Shown here piece by piece: positions 12,401 to 24,800 of a DNA stretch of 64,000 nt (position 1 is its first letter; the number at the start of each line of letters is the position of its first letter). A model generated the notes under the pieces. It worked only from the letters and a program-made list of their open reading frames with translations. It was not told the origin of the DNA and ran no database searches. A program made the translations under genes and the position numbers. Origin of the DNA: Prorocentrum cordatum (lineage: Eukaryota > Sar > Dinophyceae > Prorocentrales > Prorocentraceae); contig CAUYUJ010000712.1 of assembly GCA_963575745.1 (NCBI GenBank), positions 40,001 through 104,000 of the forward strand, read 5' to 3'.

Positions 12401-14343
12401 GCGACGGATCTCGAGGTGCCTGCTTCAGGTCGGGCATGTCCCCCCACAGGCGGATTTGGGACGAAAGCTCAAAAATTGCCCAAAAGTGAACAAAAATGAT
12501 CAAAAGTTGTTGTCTTTTTCTTTTTAATATGTGTGTATTAATTACACACATATATATACACATAAATAGATATATAATCGAAAATCGTCCCCTGTCGATT
12601 TTGTTACTACTTCTGAACAGTCCTCCTGTAGAGGGGCACGCCCGACTTACCTGCTTGCTTGGCCATGCTGGGGCTGCGGCCGCCCAGCCCGCGGCCGGGA
12701 AGGGCATGGGCAAGGGCATCGCACGGGTGCAAAAGATCCCCCGGGCATCGACGCAGGCAGCATGGCGGCGGCATCCGGCCAGCCACTCTGGGATCCACAG
12801 TATCCGGCTTGACCCAAGAAGCGATAGATAAGGAGCGAAGCCCCATTTTGTCCAAGGAAGTCTCATGCAAACCGAAGGAACGACTGATCCCCTTTTCAAA
12901 AGTAAGTGCTCCTTTTTCAAGCCGGACCCTGTATGGCCAAGGACGGACGGGCCGAAAAGACGAGGGTGCAGCGGGCAGCCCCGACCAAGCCCAGCAAGCT
13001 CACCGCAGACCCCGACTGCATTCGCTCCTCGGCAAGACCCCAGCAAACAAAAAACAACAACTGCACAACAACTGACTGTGCTGTCTCTTTCCTTCTATAT
13101 CTCAATCTCTTTCTCTCTCTCTCTCTCTCTCTCTCGCTGTCTCTCTCTTTCTCTGTGTCTGTCTCTCTTTCTCTCTCTCTCTCTCTCACTCTGCCCCGCT
13201 AAGATGTAAGCAACCCGCTAAGATGAAGGCAGCAAAGCGGAATGCTGTCCCTGGCTGCGACAATTTGCTCCCAATCGGTTCCCTGACCGCTCCTGGACGC
13301 CGTCTTGGCGGTAGATCCCTATTGTTTCCCACCTTTTTGTGTTGTTGGGTATTTCGTTTCTCTCCGCTGCAACCGCGCGTTGCGTCCTCTCTTGCCGCCA
13401 GCGCTCCCTCCGCCCCGTCCTGCCGCTTCTGCTGCTGCACTGCCTGCTGCGTGGTACAACTCTGCCGTTGCTGCTGCTGCCGCTGCCAGCCGCCACTATT
13501 GCTGTTGTCGCCCGTCCCACGCACGGATCGTGCCCCATAGGGAGATCAACGTATGGATACCGATGGCCCCATTGGAGGAAATCTAATGGCGGCACCGCGC
13601 CCTAGTCGGCACACACACACACACACAAACACGCACGCGCATACACACACAAACAGGCACGCACACACCACACAGACACACACACACACACACCACGAGG
13701 AACTTGCCCATAGTGAGCCTCCACAGACGGCCCCAGCAGAAGAACTCGCAACGCGCCGCCGCGCCCACTCCGTCACACCATTCACTCGCATCGTGCCTCA
13801 TGGGAAGCTTCACCGATGGCCCCGACAGAACAAATCGCATGCCGCCGCCCATTTCGGCACACCCTTCCCACGGATCGTGCCCTAAAGGTAGCTCAACCTA
13901 CGGCCCCAGTGGAAGAACACGCGTGGCACCTTCGGGCCCATGTCGTCATAACCCTCAGGCGTATCGTGCCCCAACAAGAGCTCAACCCATGCTGAGGAAC
14001 GCGCATGACACCACCTTGCAACTTTCGGCACCCCTCCCCCGGATCGTGCCCCATAGGGAGCTCCACCCATGGATCCAGTTGAGGAGCTCGCACGTCGCCC
14101 ACTGTGGCACAACCCTCACGCGGATCGTGCCCCACGGGCAGCTCCGCCAAGGGCCCCAATAGAGGAATTCGCATGGCGCCGCCGCGCCCTTCGGCACAGA
14201 CACACAAGTTTCCTCCGACACGGCGATGAAAGCATTCACCAGGGAACTACGAGTCACACGAGCAACGAATTGGCCACATTGTATGGAGACCAATGACCAG
14301 CAGTCCCGGAAGAGCGCGCAGATGCGCACAGACACACGCACAT

Positions 14344-14380
<37 letters not shown>

Positions 14381-14702
14381 TTCACACACACACACACACA
14401 CACATACACACACACTTCTTTGATCGCACGCGGGCGGGAAACGAATTCGCAAGGGCGTCGTAAGGCTGGCGAACTGAAGCAAAAGTGCGTCGTTCCTGCA
14501 GCTCCGTCGAGCGCAAGACGAGGCCAAGCGCAAGGCCGGCCAATCCCCGCCGCAGCGGGCTAGCGGCGGTCCGAAGGGCGACGGGCGCGTACAGGTCCAC
14601 CTACAATACTCAGACGCGCCCGTGCAGCTACGTCGAACGCACGGGCGAGTCGTCGGGCCCCAACCCCCTGGGTCTCGAAGGCAGGCAAACACACACACAC
14701 AG

Positions 14703-14781
<79 letters not shown>

Positions 14782-15025
14782 AACTTGTTTTTTGTTGCGT
14801 CGGCGGCTAGGCAGAGTAACTGCGCTGCGGATGAGCTAACTAAACGGGGGCACCGTTGTAGCGAATTCTGCCACCCTCAGGAGGGGGGGGGGGAAGAAGA
14901 AAGGGCGGGGCGGCCGAAGGGGGGGGGGGGGGGGGGGGGGGGGAAACGGGGCGAGGGCCGCTCAGGGGGACGGGTCACGCCCGAAGCGGGTGGCGCGGCC
15001 AGCCCCGCCGGCGGGGACACACACA

Positions 15026-15066
<41 letters not shown>

Positions 15067-18000
15067 GCACACAAGCACACACGCAGCTCGCATGGCACCG
15101 CCGCGCGCATTTCGGCGAATCCCGTATGTTGCGGCCACCAAAACAGCAGCAAAGAGTCAACGGCCCGGGACCTGTGCTGCTCCTCCAGGTGCCAGGGCAT
15201 GTCGCTGAAGGTGTCGGTGAACATGTCGCGGACGGGGGGGCGCTTCTTCGCCTCGCCGACCTCGGGAGGAGGTGAGGGACGAGGAGGAAGAGGACAGCGA
15301 CGACGAGGACGGCGAGGAGGGGGAACAGCGTGAAAAGAAGAAGGGCTTCGCAATCGCATGCAAAACCAAGAGAAGCAAGGCATCTACCACCACGCAACCA
15401 AGGCCACCCGGGACCACGACCTCGGCCAGCATGGGAGGACACAGGGGCCTCACGCATGTCGACGCGGTGACCTTATGCGTTGGTCCGTGCAGGCCGCCCG
15501 CGCGGCCCAACGCGTGGAAAGCCAGGGCGCTCACGCGCGACCTCACACGGGCAGCCGCCCTCCGAATGCCCGCTGGCGCCAACCACATGGCCCCCCAGGC
15601 ATGGCGAAGGAAGCGATACCCATCAAGACTGGGGCCCGTGCTGGGCTTGTGGGGTCTCCGCTGTCGTGGACATGTTCCCTCCTCTGATGAGGTGACCACC
15701 CCCCCGGTGACCTTGCCATCACCACAACTTCTTGCAGCCTCCACCCACCACTCCGCACTCCTTCCTCCCTCCGTCCGTCCGTCGTCCTCCTCCTCCTCCT
15801 CCTCCTCCTCCTCCTCCTCCTCCTCCTCCTCCTCCTCCTCCTCCACCTCCACCCTCCTCCTCCTCCTCCTCCTCCTCCTCCTCCTCCTCCTCCTCCTCCT
15901 CCTCCTTCCCCTCCTCCTCCTCCTGCTCCTCCTCCTTCTCCTCCTCCTCCTCCTCCTCCTCCTCCTCCTGCCCCTCATCCTCCTCCTGAGGCTTCGGCAG
16001 CGCCGCCCCGCAGCCGTGTTGCCCCCGCGGCAGGAGCCCGCGGAGCGACAGGCTCCGGCGCCACGTCGGCGCGACGGGCCCGCCAGAGGAACAGGTCTCC
16101 CCGGCCCGGCATCGCCCTCTCCGCAGGCGACGGGCTGTGGCACAGGGCCATGTCCGAGAGCTACACTCAGGTCGGGCATGTCCCCCCGCAGGCGGACTTG
16201 TATCTGTCGTATCTGTCTCGGCACCAGAGCCTGATGAGCACATGCAGTCATCCATCGGCGTGAACCCGCTAAGGGAGCGAGGGTACAGGCAGTGTTACCC
16301 AAAGTGCTGCCCGAGCTAACGAAAAACCATTGCTGCGCGTGAGTGTTGCTACATTCCCGTCGGGCATGTCCCCCCGCAGGCGGATTTTGGAGGAAGAATG
16401 AATTCAGAACATAAACAAAAAATGATATATGATAAATCGTCCCCAGACTATTCTTCACTATTTTTGAGAACTCCTCCTGTAGAGGGACAGGCCTTACTTA
16501 CAGCTACAAGATCGCGAACTTCTGGAAAGACATCGTGGCAGCAAGCCGCCCTCCGTGCATGGGGCACACAGGGCGAGCGAGACGAAAAAGACTCGTGGCG
16601 GCGGCGTGAGCCAAGTGTGGCTGCAGAAGAAACGAGTCTTGGTGGTGCTACTGCAGGCACTGTAAGGCCACCCTGGCAATTGCCTAAGACTCCTGGTGCT
16701 GGTAGTCGTGACGGTGTCGGTGCTTGTCGGCCTGCCAGCAGGGACCGAGGCACGGCCGTCGCGCCTTGGCGGCGGAGTTTGGACGAAAGACAAAAAAAAC
16801 AGACTATTCAAACCAGACTCCTCACATATACGTTTTTTAGAAATCGTCCCCAGACCATGTTTGGACGATTTCTGAATGTTCCTCCTGTAGAAGGGGCATG
16901 CCCGACGTAACCCTGGACCGAGAGCGGCATCGAGAAGCGGCGCCGAGACCGAACAAATGACGCAGTCGGATATTCATCCCGAGCAAGATCTGCTCCGACT
17001 CGGTCCCAGGAACCCTCCTGCGGACCAGCCGGGCCAAATGTTCAACCCTGGGAAGAGTTCTGACGGGCCTGGGCCCAAAAACGGGCTTCTTGAGCCCGAA
17101 ATCAAGGAATAACCTCTGGCTAGATTTGTTCGATACCCGTCTGGGTGGGTTGCCCCCCCCCCGAGCCTTGAACGCCGCGATGATGTCATCCCGAGCCTGA
17201 CTCCGGTAGGCATCCTCCTTGCTCGCGTCCCACGCGCCCTGGGACTCCAGGTAGGCGCGCCACCGCGCGATGGGGCCCTTGCTCTGCCAGTCCTTCTCTT
17301 TCTCCTCCTCCTCCTCCTCCTCCTCCTCCTCCTCCTCCTCCTCCTCCTCCTCCTCCTCCTCCTCCTCCTCCTCTCCCACCTCCTCTCCCCTCCTCCTCCC
17401 CTCCTCCTACCCCCTCCCTCCTCCTCCTCCTCCTTCCTCCTCCTCCTCCCTCCTCCTCCTCCTCCTCCTCCTCCTCCTCCCCTCTCCTCTCTCCTCTCCC
17501 CCTCCTCCTCCTCCTCCTCCTCCTCCTCCTCCTCCTCCTCCTCCTCCTCCTCCTCCTTCTGTTGCGCCACCTCCTCTGCTTTCTTGCGTTGATCAGACTA
17601 GAATTGGCATTACCCGAAACGACTTGTCTCCTCCTCATCATCCGACTTCGCCACATCCCCTTTGTCATCCCCGTGACGCTTCCCTTCGCCCTCACCCGCA
17701 CTCATTGCTCATCCTCCTCATCATCATTCTCGTTCCCTTCGAACTCACCCTCAACTCCACCATCACCCCTATCCTAATCCTCACAGCTCTTGTCGTATTC
17801 CTCCTCCTCCTCCTCCTCCTCCTCCTCCTCCTCCTCCTCCTCATCCTCCTCCTCCTCAATATCCACCTCCTCCTCCACCCCCTCCCCCCTCCTCCCTCCT
17901 ACAGCTCGTCATCATTGCCGTGTCACTCCTCCTCTCTCCTCCTCCTCCTCCTCCTCCTCCTCTCCTCCACCTGCCTCCTCCGCCTCCTCCTGCCTCCTCC

Positions 18001-18809
18001 TCCTCCTCCTCCTCCTCCTCCATCCTCCTAGCCTCCTCCTCCTCCTCCTCCTCCTAACCTTCCTCCTCCCCCCTCTCTCCCCACCACCTCCTCCTCCTCC
18101 TCCTACTCCTCCTCATAACACTCTCCCCTCCTCCTCCTCCTGATCATCATGTGTTGCTGTTTCTCCTTCTCTTTCTCCTCCTCACTCCTCTCCTCATCCT
18201 CCCCCTCCCCGCCTACCCCCCTCCTCCTCCTCCTCCTCCTCCTCCTCCTCCTCCTCCTCCTCCTTCTGTTGCGCCACCTCCTCTGCTTTCTTGCGTTGAT
18301 CAGACTAGAATTGGCATTACCCGAAACGACTTGTCTCCTCCTCATCATCCGACTTCGCCACATCCCCTTTGTCATCCCCGTCACGCTTCCCTTCGCCCTC
18401 ACCCGCACTCATTGCTCATCCTCCTCATCATCATTCTCGTTCCCTTCGACCTCACCCTCAACTCCACCATCACCCCTATCCTAATCCTCACAGCTCTTGT
18501 CGTATTCCTCCTCCTCCTCCTCCTCCTCCTCCTCCTCCTCCTCCTCCTCATCCTCCTCCTCCTCAATATCCACCTCCTCCTCCACCCCCTCCCCCTCCCT
18601 CCTCCTGCTCGTCATCATTGCCGTGTCACTCCTCCTCCTCCTCCTCCTCCCTCCTCCTCCTCCGCCTCCTCTCCTCCTCCACCCTCCTCCTCCTCCGCCT
18701 CCGCCTCCCGCCTCCGCCCCTCCTCCTCCGCCTCCTCCTCCTCCTCTCCTCTCCTCTCCTCCTCCCTCATCTCCTCCTCCTCCTCCTCCTCCTCCTCCTC
18801 CTCCTCCTC

Positions 18810-18840
<31 letters not shown>

Positions 18841-21800
18841 TGCCCCGGAAGCTGCAGCGCACCTCCGGCTGCTCAGGCAGGGCCCAAGAAGCCCTGACAC
18901 ACGGAGCGCGAGCGAGGGGCGGGCTCGGCCCCAGGCCGGGCCGAGCAAAGCACTCGGGACGGAGGCGCCCCTCCGCTGCCAAAGCAGCAAGGACTCTGGC
19001 AGGCCTGCGCTGGATCGAATCGCGACATATCGGATCGGATCGGGATCGGATCGCAGCGGATCGCCAGCGAAGCGAAGCGAGACCGGATCGCAGCGCCTGG
19101 CTCCGGCTAGCCCTGCATAGCCGATGCCGGTGAATCGAGCGTGAGCCGGGCCGAAACCCAGTCGAATCGAGTCGGAATCGCGCCCCAGTCGGCGAATCGA
19201 ATCGGATCGTACACGGCCCTGCCCTGGGCGTCCTGGCCCAGCCGATGCGAAATCGCGACCTTTCTCGGCCCCTCAGCTTCGCCTCGGCAAACCTGGCTGG
19301 GCGTTGACTGGGGCGGCACAACTCATGACCGCGCCGTGCGGTGTCGACCGCCACCACGAGATGCTGCTGGGACGTCCACGCTGATCCGTTCTGCCTCAGC
19401 GGCCCGTGGACCGCATGGCCTAAGACAGATGGGCTCGGGCACCTCCAAGCTCGGCCAGAGTGTCCGCTGCACCGCTGGCTAACCACAGCAAAGCTGGCGG
19501 ACACCCCTCCCTATCGGAAGGCATGCGGTGGCCTGTGCTTTACAATCTGGCAGCCCCATCCTTTTCGCCGTTGTCCTCGTGCTACTCTTCCCTCTCGCTC
19601 CCCCCCGGATCAGGCTCACGATAGAGCCGCCCTTGGCATGCACCATTGGGAGCTACTGTATGGGGGGAACCGCATTGAAGTGATGAGCCTCTCGAACATG
19701 CCCTGTGATGGTCTATGATGCCTTAGCATGAACGGCGACAAACGCCTCGGCAATCACATCGGGGACCCCAAAAGAGACTGAGCACTCGAAATGGTCAAAT
19801 GTCAAACCTGCGCTGGCGAGTGTTAGACCATCGCCGTGAAATCAGGCTACGGCACTCTCTCCACTCTGGAAGCGAGCTGGTACGTGTCACGGCCCTAGGA
19901 AGGACAGCTGCCACAAATTATGGCTGCCTGGGATATGATAGTTCCTTCGAGAGCCTACGGAAAAAAAGGGGACACACTTTACGGAACTCTGAAACCAAGA
20001 CACAGGCAGCTGCCACAAGCTGCGGACCCTACGGGCGGCGCTTGAAGGGTCGTCGCACGGAGTGCTGCGCTGGCACGGCGGTGTCCGACCCCCGGTCCTT
20101 GACTGCCTCCTTGTCCTCCTTTCGGTACGCGGAGCTATCGTCCGACGTGGTGTGGTCGCTCACGCGGTAAGTCATCAGCTCTATGAGCACGGGCGTCTTC
20201 TGCTCTACGCACATTCGACGCGCCTCCCTTGTGGCTGTGAAGACCGCGACCAGGTCGTTGCCGTCCACCCGCACCGTGGGGATGCCGAAGGCTGGCCCCC
20301 TCGCGGCGATACCGTCGCCGCCGTACTGGTCCTCCACGCCGGTGGAGATGGAGTAGCCTGGGACATCCTCGCCGCACCCCCTCCAGTCCGTCCGCGCCCC
20401 CCCCCCCCCTGTGCCCCTTCCCGCTTCCTCCCTCGTGGCGGGGCGAGGGCGGACGCGGAGCGTGGAGGGAGGAGGTCGGGGAAGAAGGTGAGGAGGGGGG
20501 AAGGGGGAGGTAAAGGGGGGGGATGATGATGACGACGACAACGACGACGACGAGAGTTAGGGCGGAGAGAGCAGCAGCAGCAGCAGCAGCAGGAGCAGGA
20601 GACGCAGGAGGAGGAGGAGGAGGAGGGCGATGACGAGAGGGGAGGGAGGGCGTAGAAGGAAGAGAAGGACGCGTCACGCGTTCGGACGGGTGCCTCCACC
20701 CTGCGAGCACGCGGGAACGCAACGGCCGCCGCGGCCGTGCAGACCACCTATCAACGGCAAGGCGCGGCGGACGCGCCGCGCGCGATTCGCCTGAGGGAAC
20801 CTGCGTGCGTCTGAGGGGCGGCGGCGGTGAGCAGCGCTTGCCGTCCTGGACGATGCGCGAGGGGCGGGCCCACGGCAGCGCCACCGAGGGCGGAGCTGCG
20901 CCAGCGAAGGCGAGGGGCCTCCTTACCCCCCCCCCCCGCGCAAAGGGCCCCTGAAGGAGTGCCCTGCGTCGGGCCTGCGCCCTGGCTCCGTCGGCAGTCA
21001 CGCCTGGGGCCGCCGTGGACGGCGCCCCTCGGGGCTGGCAGGGTCCAGACCCAGCTGGCAGCCAGGAGCTCCTGTGCAGAGCTTCGGGGGGAGCATGGCG
21101 AAGCTCAAGCCGGTCCTAGGTCGGGCATGTCCTCCTACAGGCGGAGTGTGGAAGAAAAGTAGAACACAGTCAATTAAAATCGAAAGTAGTCAGACGAGCA
21201 CCACGAAAAATCGCCACCTCTGTACTTCTCATTCTTCTTGAATGCTCCTCCTGTAGGGACATGCCCGACTTGAAGCTAGGGCCCCCAGACGCATCGAGCA
21301 CAAGACGCGCTCCTTCTTGTCACCAGGTCCCTGCGTTTCTGGCCTTCCAGGCAGCAGACGTGCCCAGATAACAAAACGTGGGGAAGGAGGTGCCATGGAT
21401 CATCCCGTCCCCAGCGCTCGCCCGCCCTGCACAGCCCCCTCGCCCCCAAGGCCACAGCAGGCCCACGAGGCCCCAAAACTGGCCAAGGGGGCCCAAAGAG
21501 GCCTCCACGACGCACGGTTATGCGAGATCCAGCCGCCGACGACCACGATCGCGCCGAGAGGCTGGTCGCAGCCCAAGTCGGTCGAGCCGGCCGTGCGGCC
21601 CAAGAACTTGCAACTACATAGCGCGTCGCGGCGGCGGCCACAGCAACACGCTACGGCAGGTTCCCAGAGGTCCGACACTCCAGAAAAACTGGAGCGGGCA
21701 GTTTTTGGCCGTTTCCAGCCTCAGGGACCCTCGCGGTCAGAAAACGAATCAGGGCGAACGCGTCCTGGGGAAGTGGTCCAGACCTCTGCGGCCCACGCAT

Positions 21801-24800
21801 TGGAAAAAAAATGGAGCGGCCAGATGTCTGGGTTCGTGTCGTGTCGACTCTGGCGTTGGTTCCTGACACCGCGGGGGTCGTTCGACCTTGAAAGATCGGC
21901 CGTCTCGGAGACGCAGGATCGCTCCACGATGGGCCGATTCTGGGCCGAGGGTGGCGTTCAGCCTTGAACGCCCGCGTTGGGGTCGCCGCCGGTCGACACG
22001 ACGCGATCCTACCGTTTGTCTTGCAAACGGCTATCATGTCGCTCCGCTCTGCGTGGCGCAAGGCTTGGAAAATTCGAGACCTGGAAATGGGCACCAACAC
22101 CAACATAGGGGATTGCATCCACAGGTGCAAGATGATCCTGGATTTCGGTGTTGGTGGTCATACTTCGGCCACCTCGGCAGTCTGAACAACTTACCACCAC
22201 CACCACCGAGCCCTTTGTGCTGGTGTCCACCTCCAGGCCTGCGAGAGAAGCTCTCGGGACGCCGACGAAACGCCCCAAGAGCGGCTCTAGGCGCAGCGGC
22301 GCCCGCCGCGCCGCAGAGCGCGATGGGCCGGAGCGCCCCCCGCGGAGAGCGACGCGCGGCGCCGCAGCACAGCTCCCGACCCGCTGGGGGGGAGCGGCGC
22401 TGCACGCCCCACGCCCGGCGCGCGGCGCGCGGACGGGCGGGCGGCGGCCGCCCGCCGCCCGCGGGCGGCGGCGGCAGCGGCCGCAGGGGCGGCTGCCCGG
22501 CGGGCACCCGCGGCCCGGAGGCACTTCGGGCTTCCACTCGGAGGAGATGAATGTCCATCGTAGGGCATGAGTGTCCATCGGGCACCCGCGGGCCGGAGGC
22601 ACTTCGGGCTTCCACTCGGAGGGCATGAGTGTCCATCGGGCACCCGCGGGCCGGAGGCACTTCTGGCTTCCACTCGGAGGACATGAATTCGAATGTCCAT
22701 CGTGCGCCGCGGGCCCGAAGCATCGGAAACGCTGCACCCGAGCGGAAACTCTGCAGCGGTGCGTCGTGTGCCACGCGTTCCGTGTCGTGGTCCGGCAAGT
22801 CCAGCGATCTGCGCGCGGGCCGCCCCCGGGGCGGCTCGCGCTGGGTGCGCGGGCGGAGGGCGGCTCCTCTCGGGAGCGAAGAGACGTGCGACGCCGCCAC
22901 CGCCAGCGCGAGGAGCCAGGGGACGTCGCCCACGACGGGTGGGCCGAGGCACGCTGGGGGGCCGCGGGCAAACTATAGCCCAAGCGTGCTGAAAAGACTG
23001 TCCCCGAGCTCTTCTTGGACTATTTTTTAATAGATTCCTCCTGTAGAGAGACGTGCGACAACACCACCGCCAGCGCGAGGAGCCAGGAGACGTTGCCCAT
23101 GATAGGTGGGCCGAAGCACGCTGGGGGGCCGCGGGCAAACTATAGCCCAAAAATGCTTGAAAGACTGTCCCCGAGCTCTTCTTGGACTATTTTTTAATAG
23201 ATTCCTCCTGTAAAGATACGTGCGACTCCACCACCGCCAGCGCGAGGAGCCAGGAGACGTTGCCCATGATGGGTGGGCCGAGGCAGGCTGGGGGGGCCGC
23301 GGGCGAACTATAGCCAAAAGATGCTCCCAAAAATGGTCACCGAACTCTTCTTGGACTATTCTTGTCCTCCTGTAGGGGGACGTGCGACGCCGCCACCGCC
23401 AGCGCGAGGAGCCAGGCCAGGGGAAGTCGCCCACGATGGGTGGGCCGAGGCACGCTGGGGGCCGGCGCCCGCGATGTGGGGGTCTCTCCAGGCCCACCAC
23501 GATGGGTGGGCCGAGGCCTATGTTGTGCCCGTCCTACTTCAGGACCACATCCCAGAAGTAAGTTCGAGCACCCGAAAAAGTGCCAAAAGAGTGCCGAAAG
23601 CGTGTCGAGACACAGTGTCGGGCAAGTGGTCTCCCCCCAGGGCCCGGCACGTGCAAACCCTTGAGTTTCTCGGCACTTTTTTGGGACGCTCGAAGTTCTT
23701 CCTGGTGGTGGACGAGGCGAGGGAGGGGAGGAGGGGAGGGCCGGAGGGAGGGGCGAGGCGAGGGAGGGGGGCCACCAGCCTCCGCACCCCCTGGGCCAGC
23801 TGTTTCCCGCTCCGGGATGCGTCCTGACGGCCCCGGGACCCGGGGGCCGCCGGCTCGCCGACGCCAGGGCTGGCGACTGGTTCTGGCGAGCGCTGCTGTC
23901 GAGCCACCAACCCCGGACATCCGACGTCTCGATCTGTTCGAGACGCGGGCCTCAGACCTCCTCACGACCACTTCCCCGGGACCGAATCTTCATCCCGAGT
24001 CGTTCCTTGACGGCCCCGAGGCCCGTCGAGGGCCCTGCGAGGCCAAAACCTGCGAAAAACCTCCGTGCCGATTTTTGTTCGAGACGCCCCAATGACTGGG
24101 AAGGTCTGGAGGGAGGGCGATTCTCCCCTCTTCCCTCGCTCTGCCACTTGGCGCGCAGGGCTGTCGCTGCGCGGTGGGTTCCAGGAGGGAAGATCTAAGG
24201 TCTGGGGGGGAGAATCATCTCCGTGGGCCGTGGAGGGGCCTCCGCAGTGCCTGGGGAGGTCCATGGGAAGTCTTGGGAAGCTCTGGGGAGGCCCAGGCCC
24301 AGGAGAAGCCCGCGATGGGCCGATTTCCCACCACCACCCCTACCACAGGTAGGAGAGGGAGGGAGGAGGAGGAGGAGGAGGAGGAGGAGGAGGAGGAGGA
24401 GGAGGAGGAGGAGGAGGAGGAGGAGGAGGAGGAAGAGGAGTGGGAGGAGGAGGAGGAGGAGGAGGAGGAGGAGGAGGAGGAGGACCTCCCCATCCTCCCT
24501 TTTCTCCCCCGTCCTACACATGGCGGATTTCGGAAACCCCGAAACCAAAAACGTGTTCGTCTCTTGGAGGCGTCTTTTTTACTTCCGCCGCCTTCCGCCA
24601 GCCTTCCGCCGGCAGAGGCGGCCTTGTTTGACTCCCGCCGACCTTCCGCCGCCCTTCCGCCGTCTTCCGCGGCGGAAGAGATGACAACTCCCTCGACCCT
24701 CGAAGGCAAGGCCTTTTCTAGAACGCCTCGTGCAGTAGACCACAAGGAACCTTCCACAAGAAACCCAACCCTGAGACCCCAGGACGCCCACTGGTTTTTG

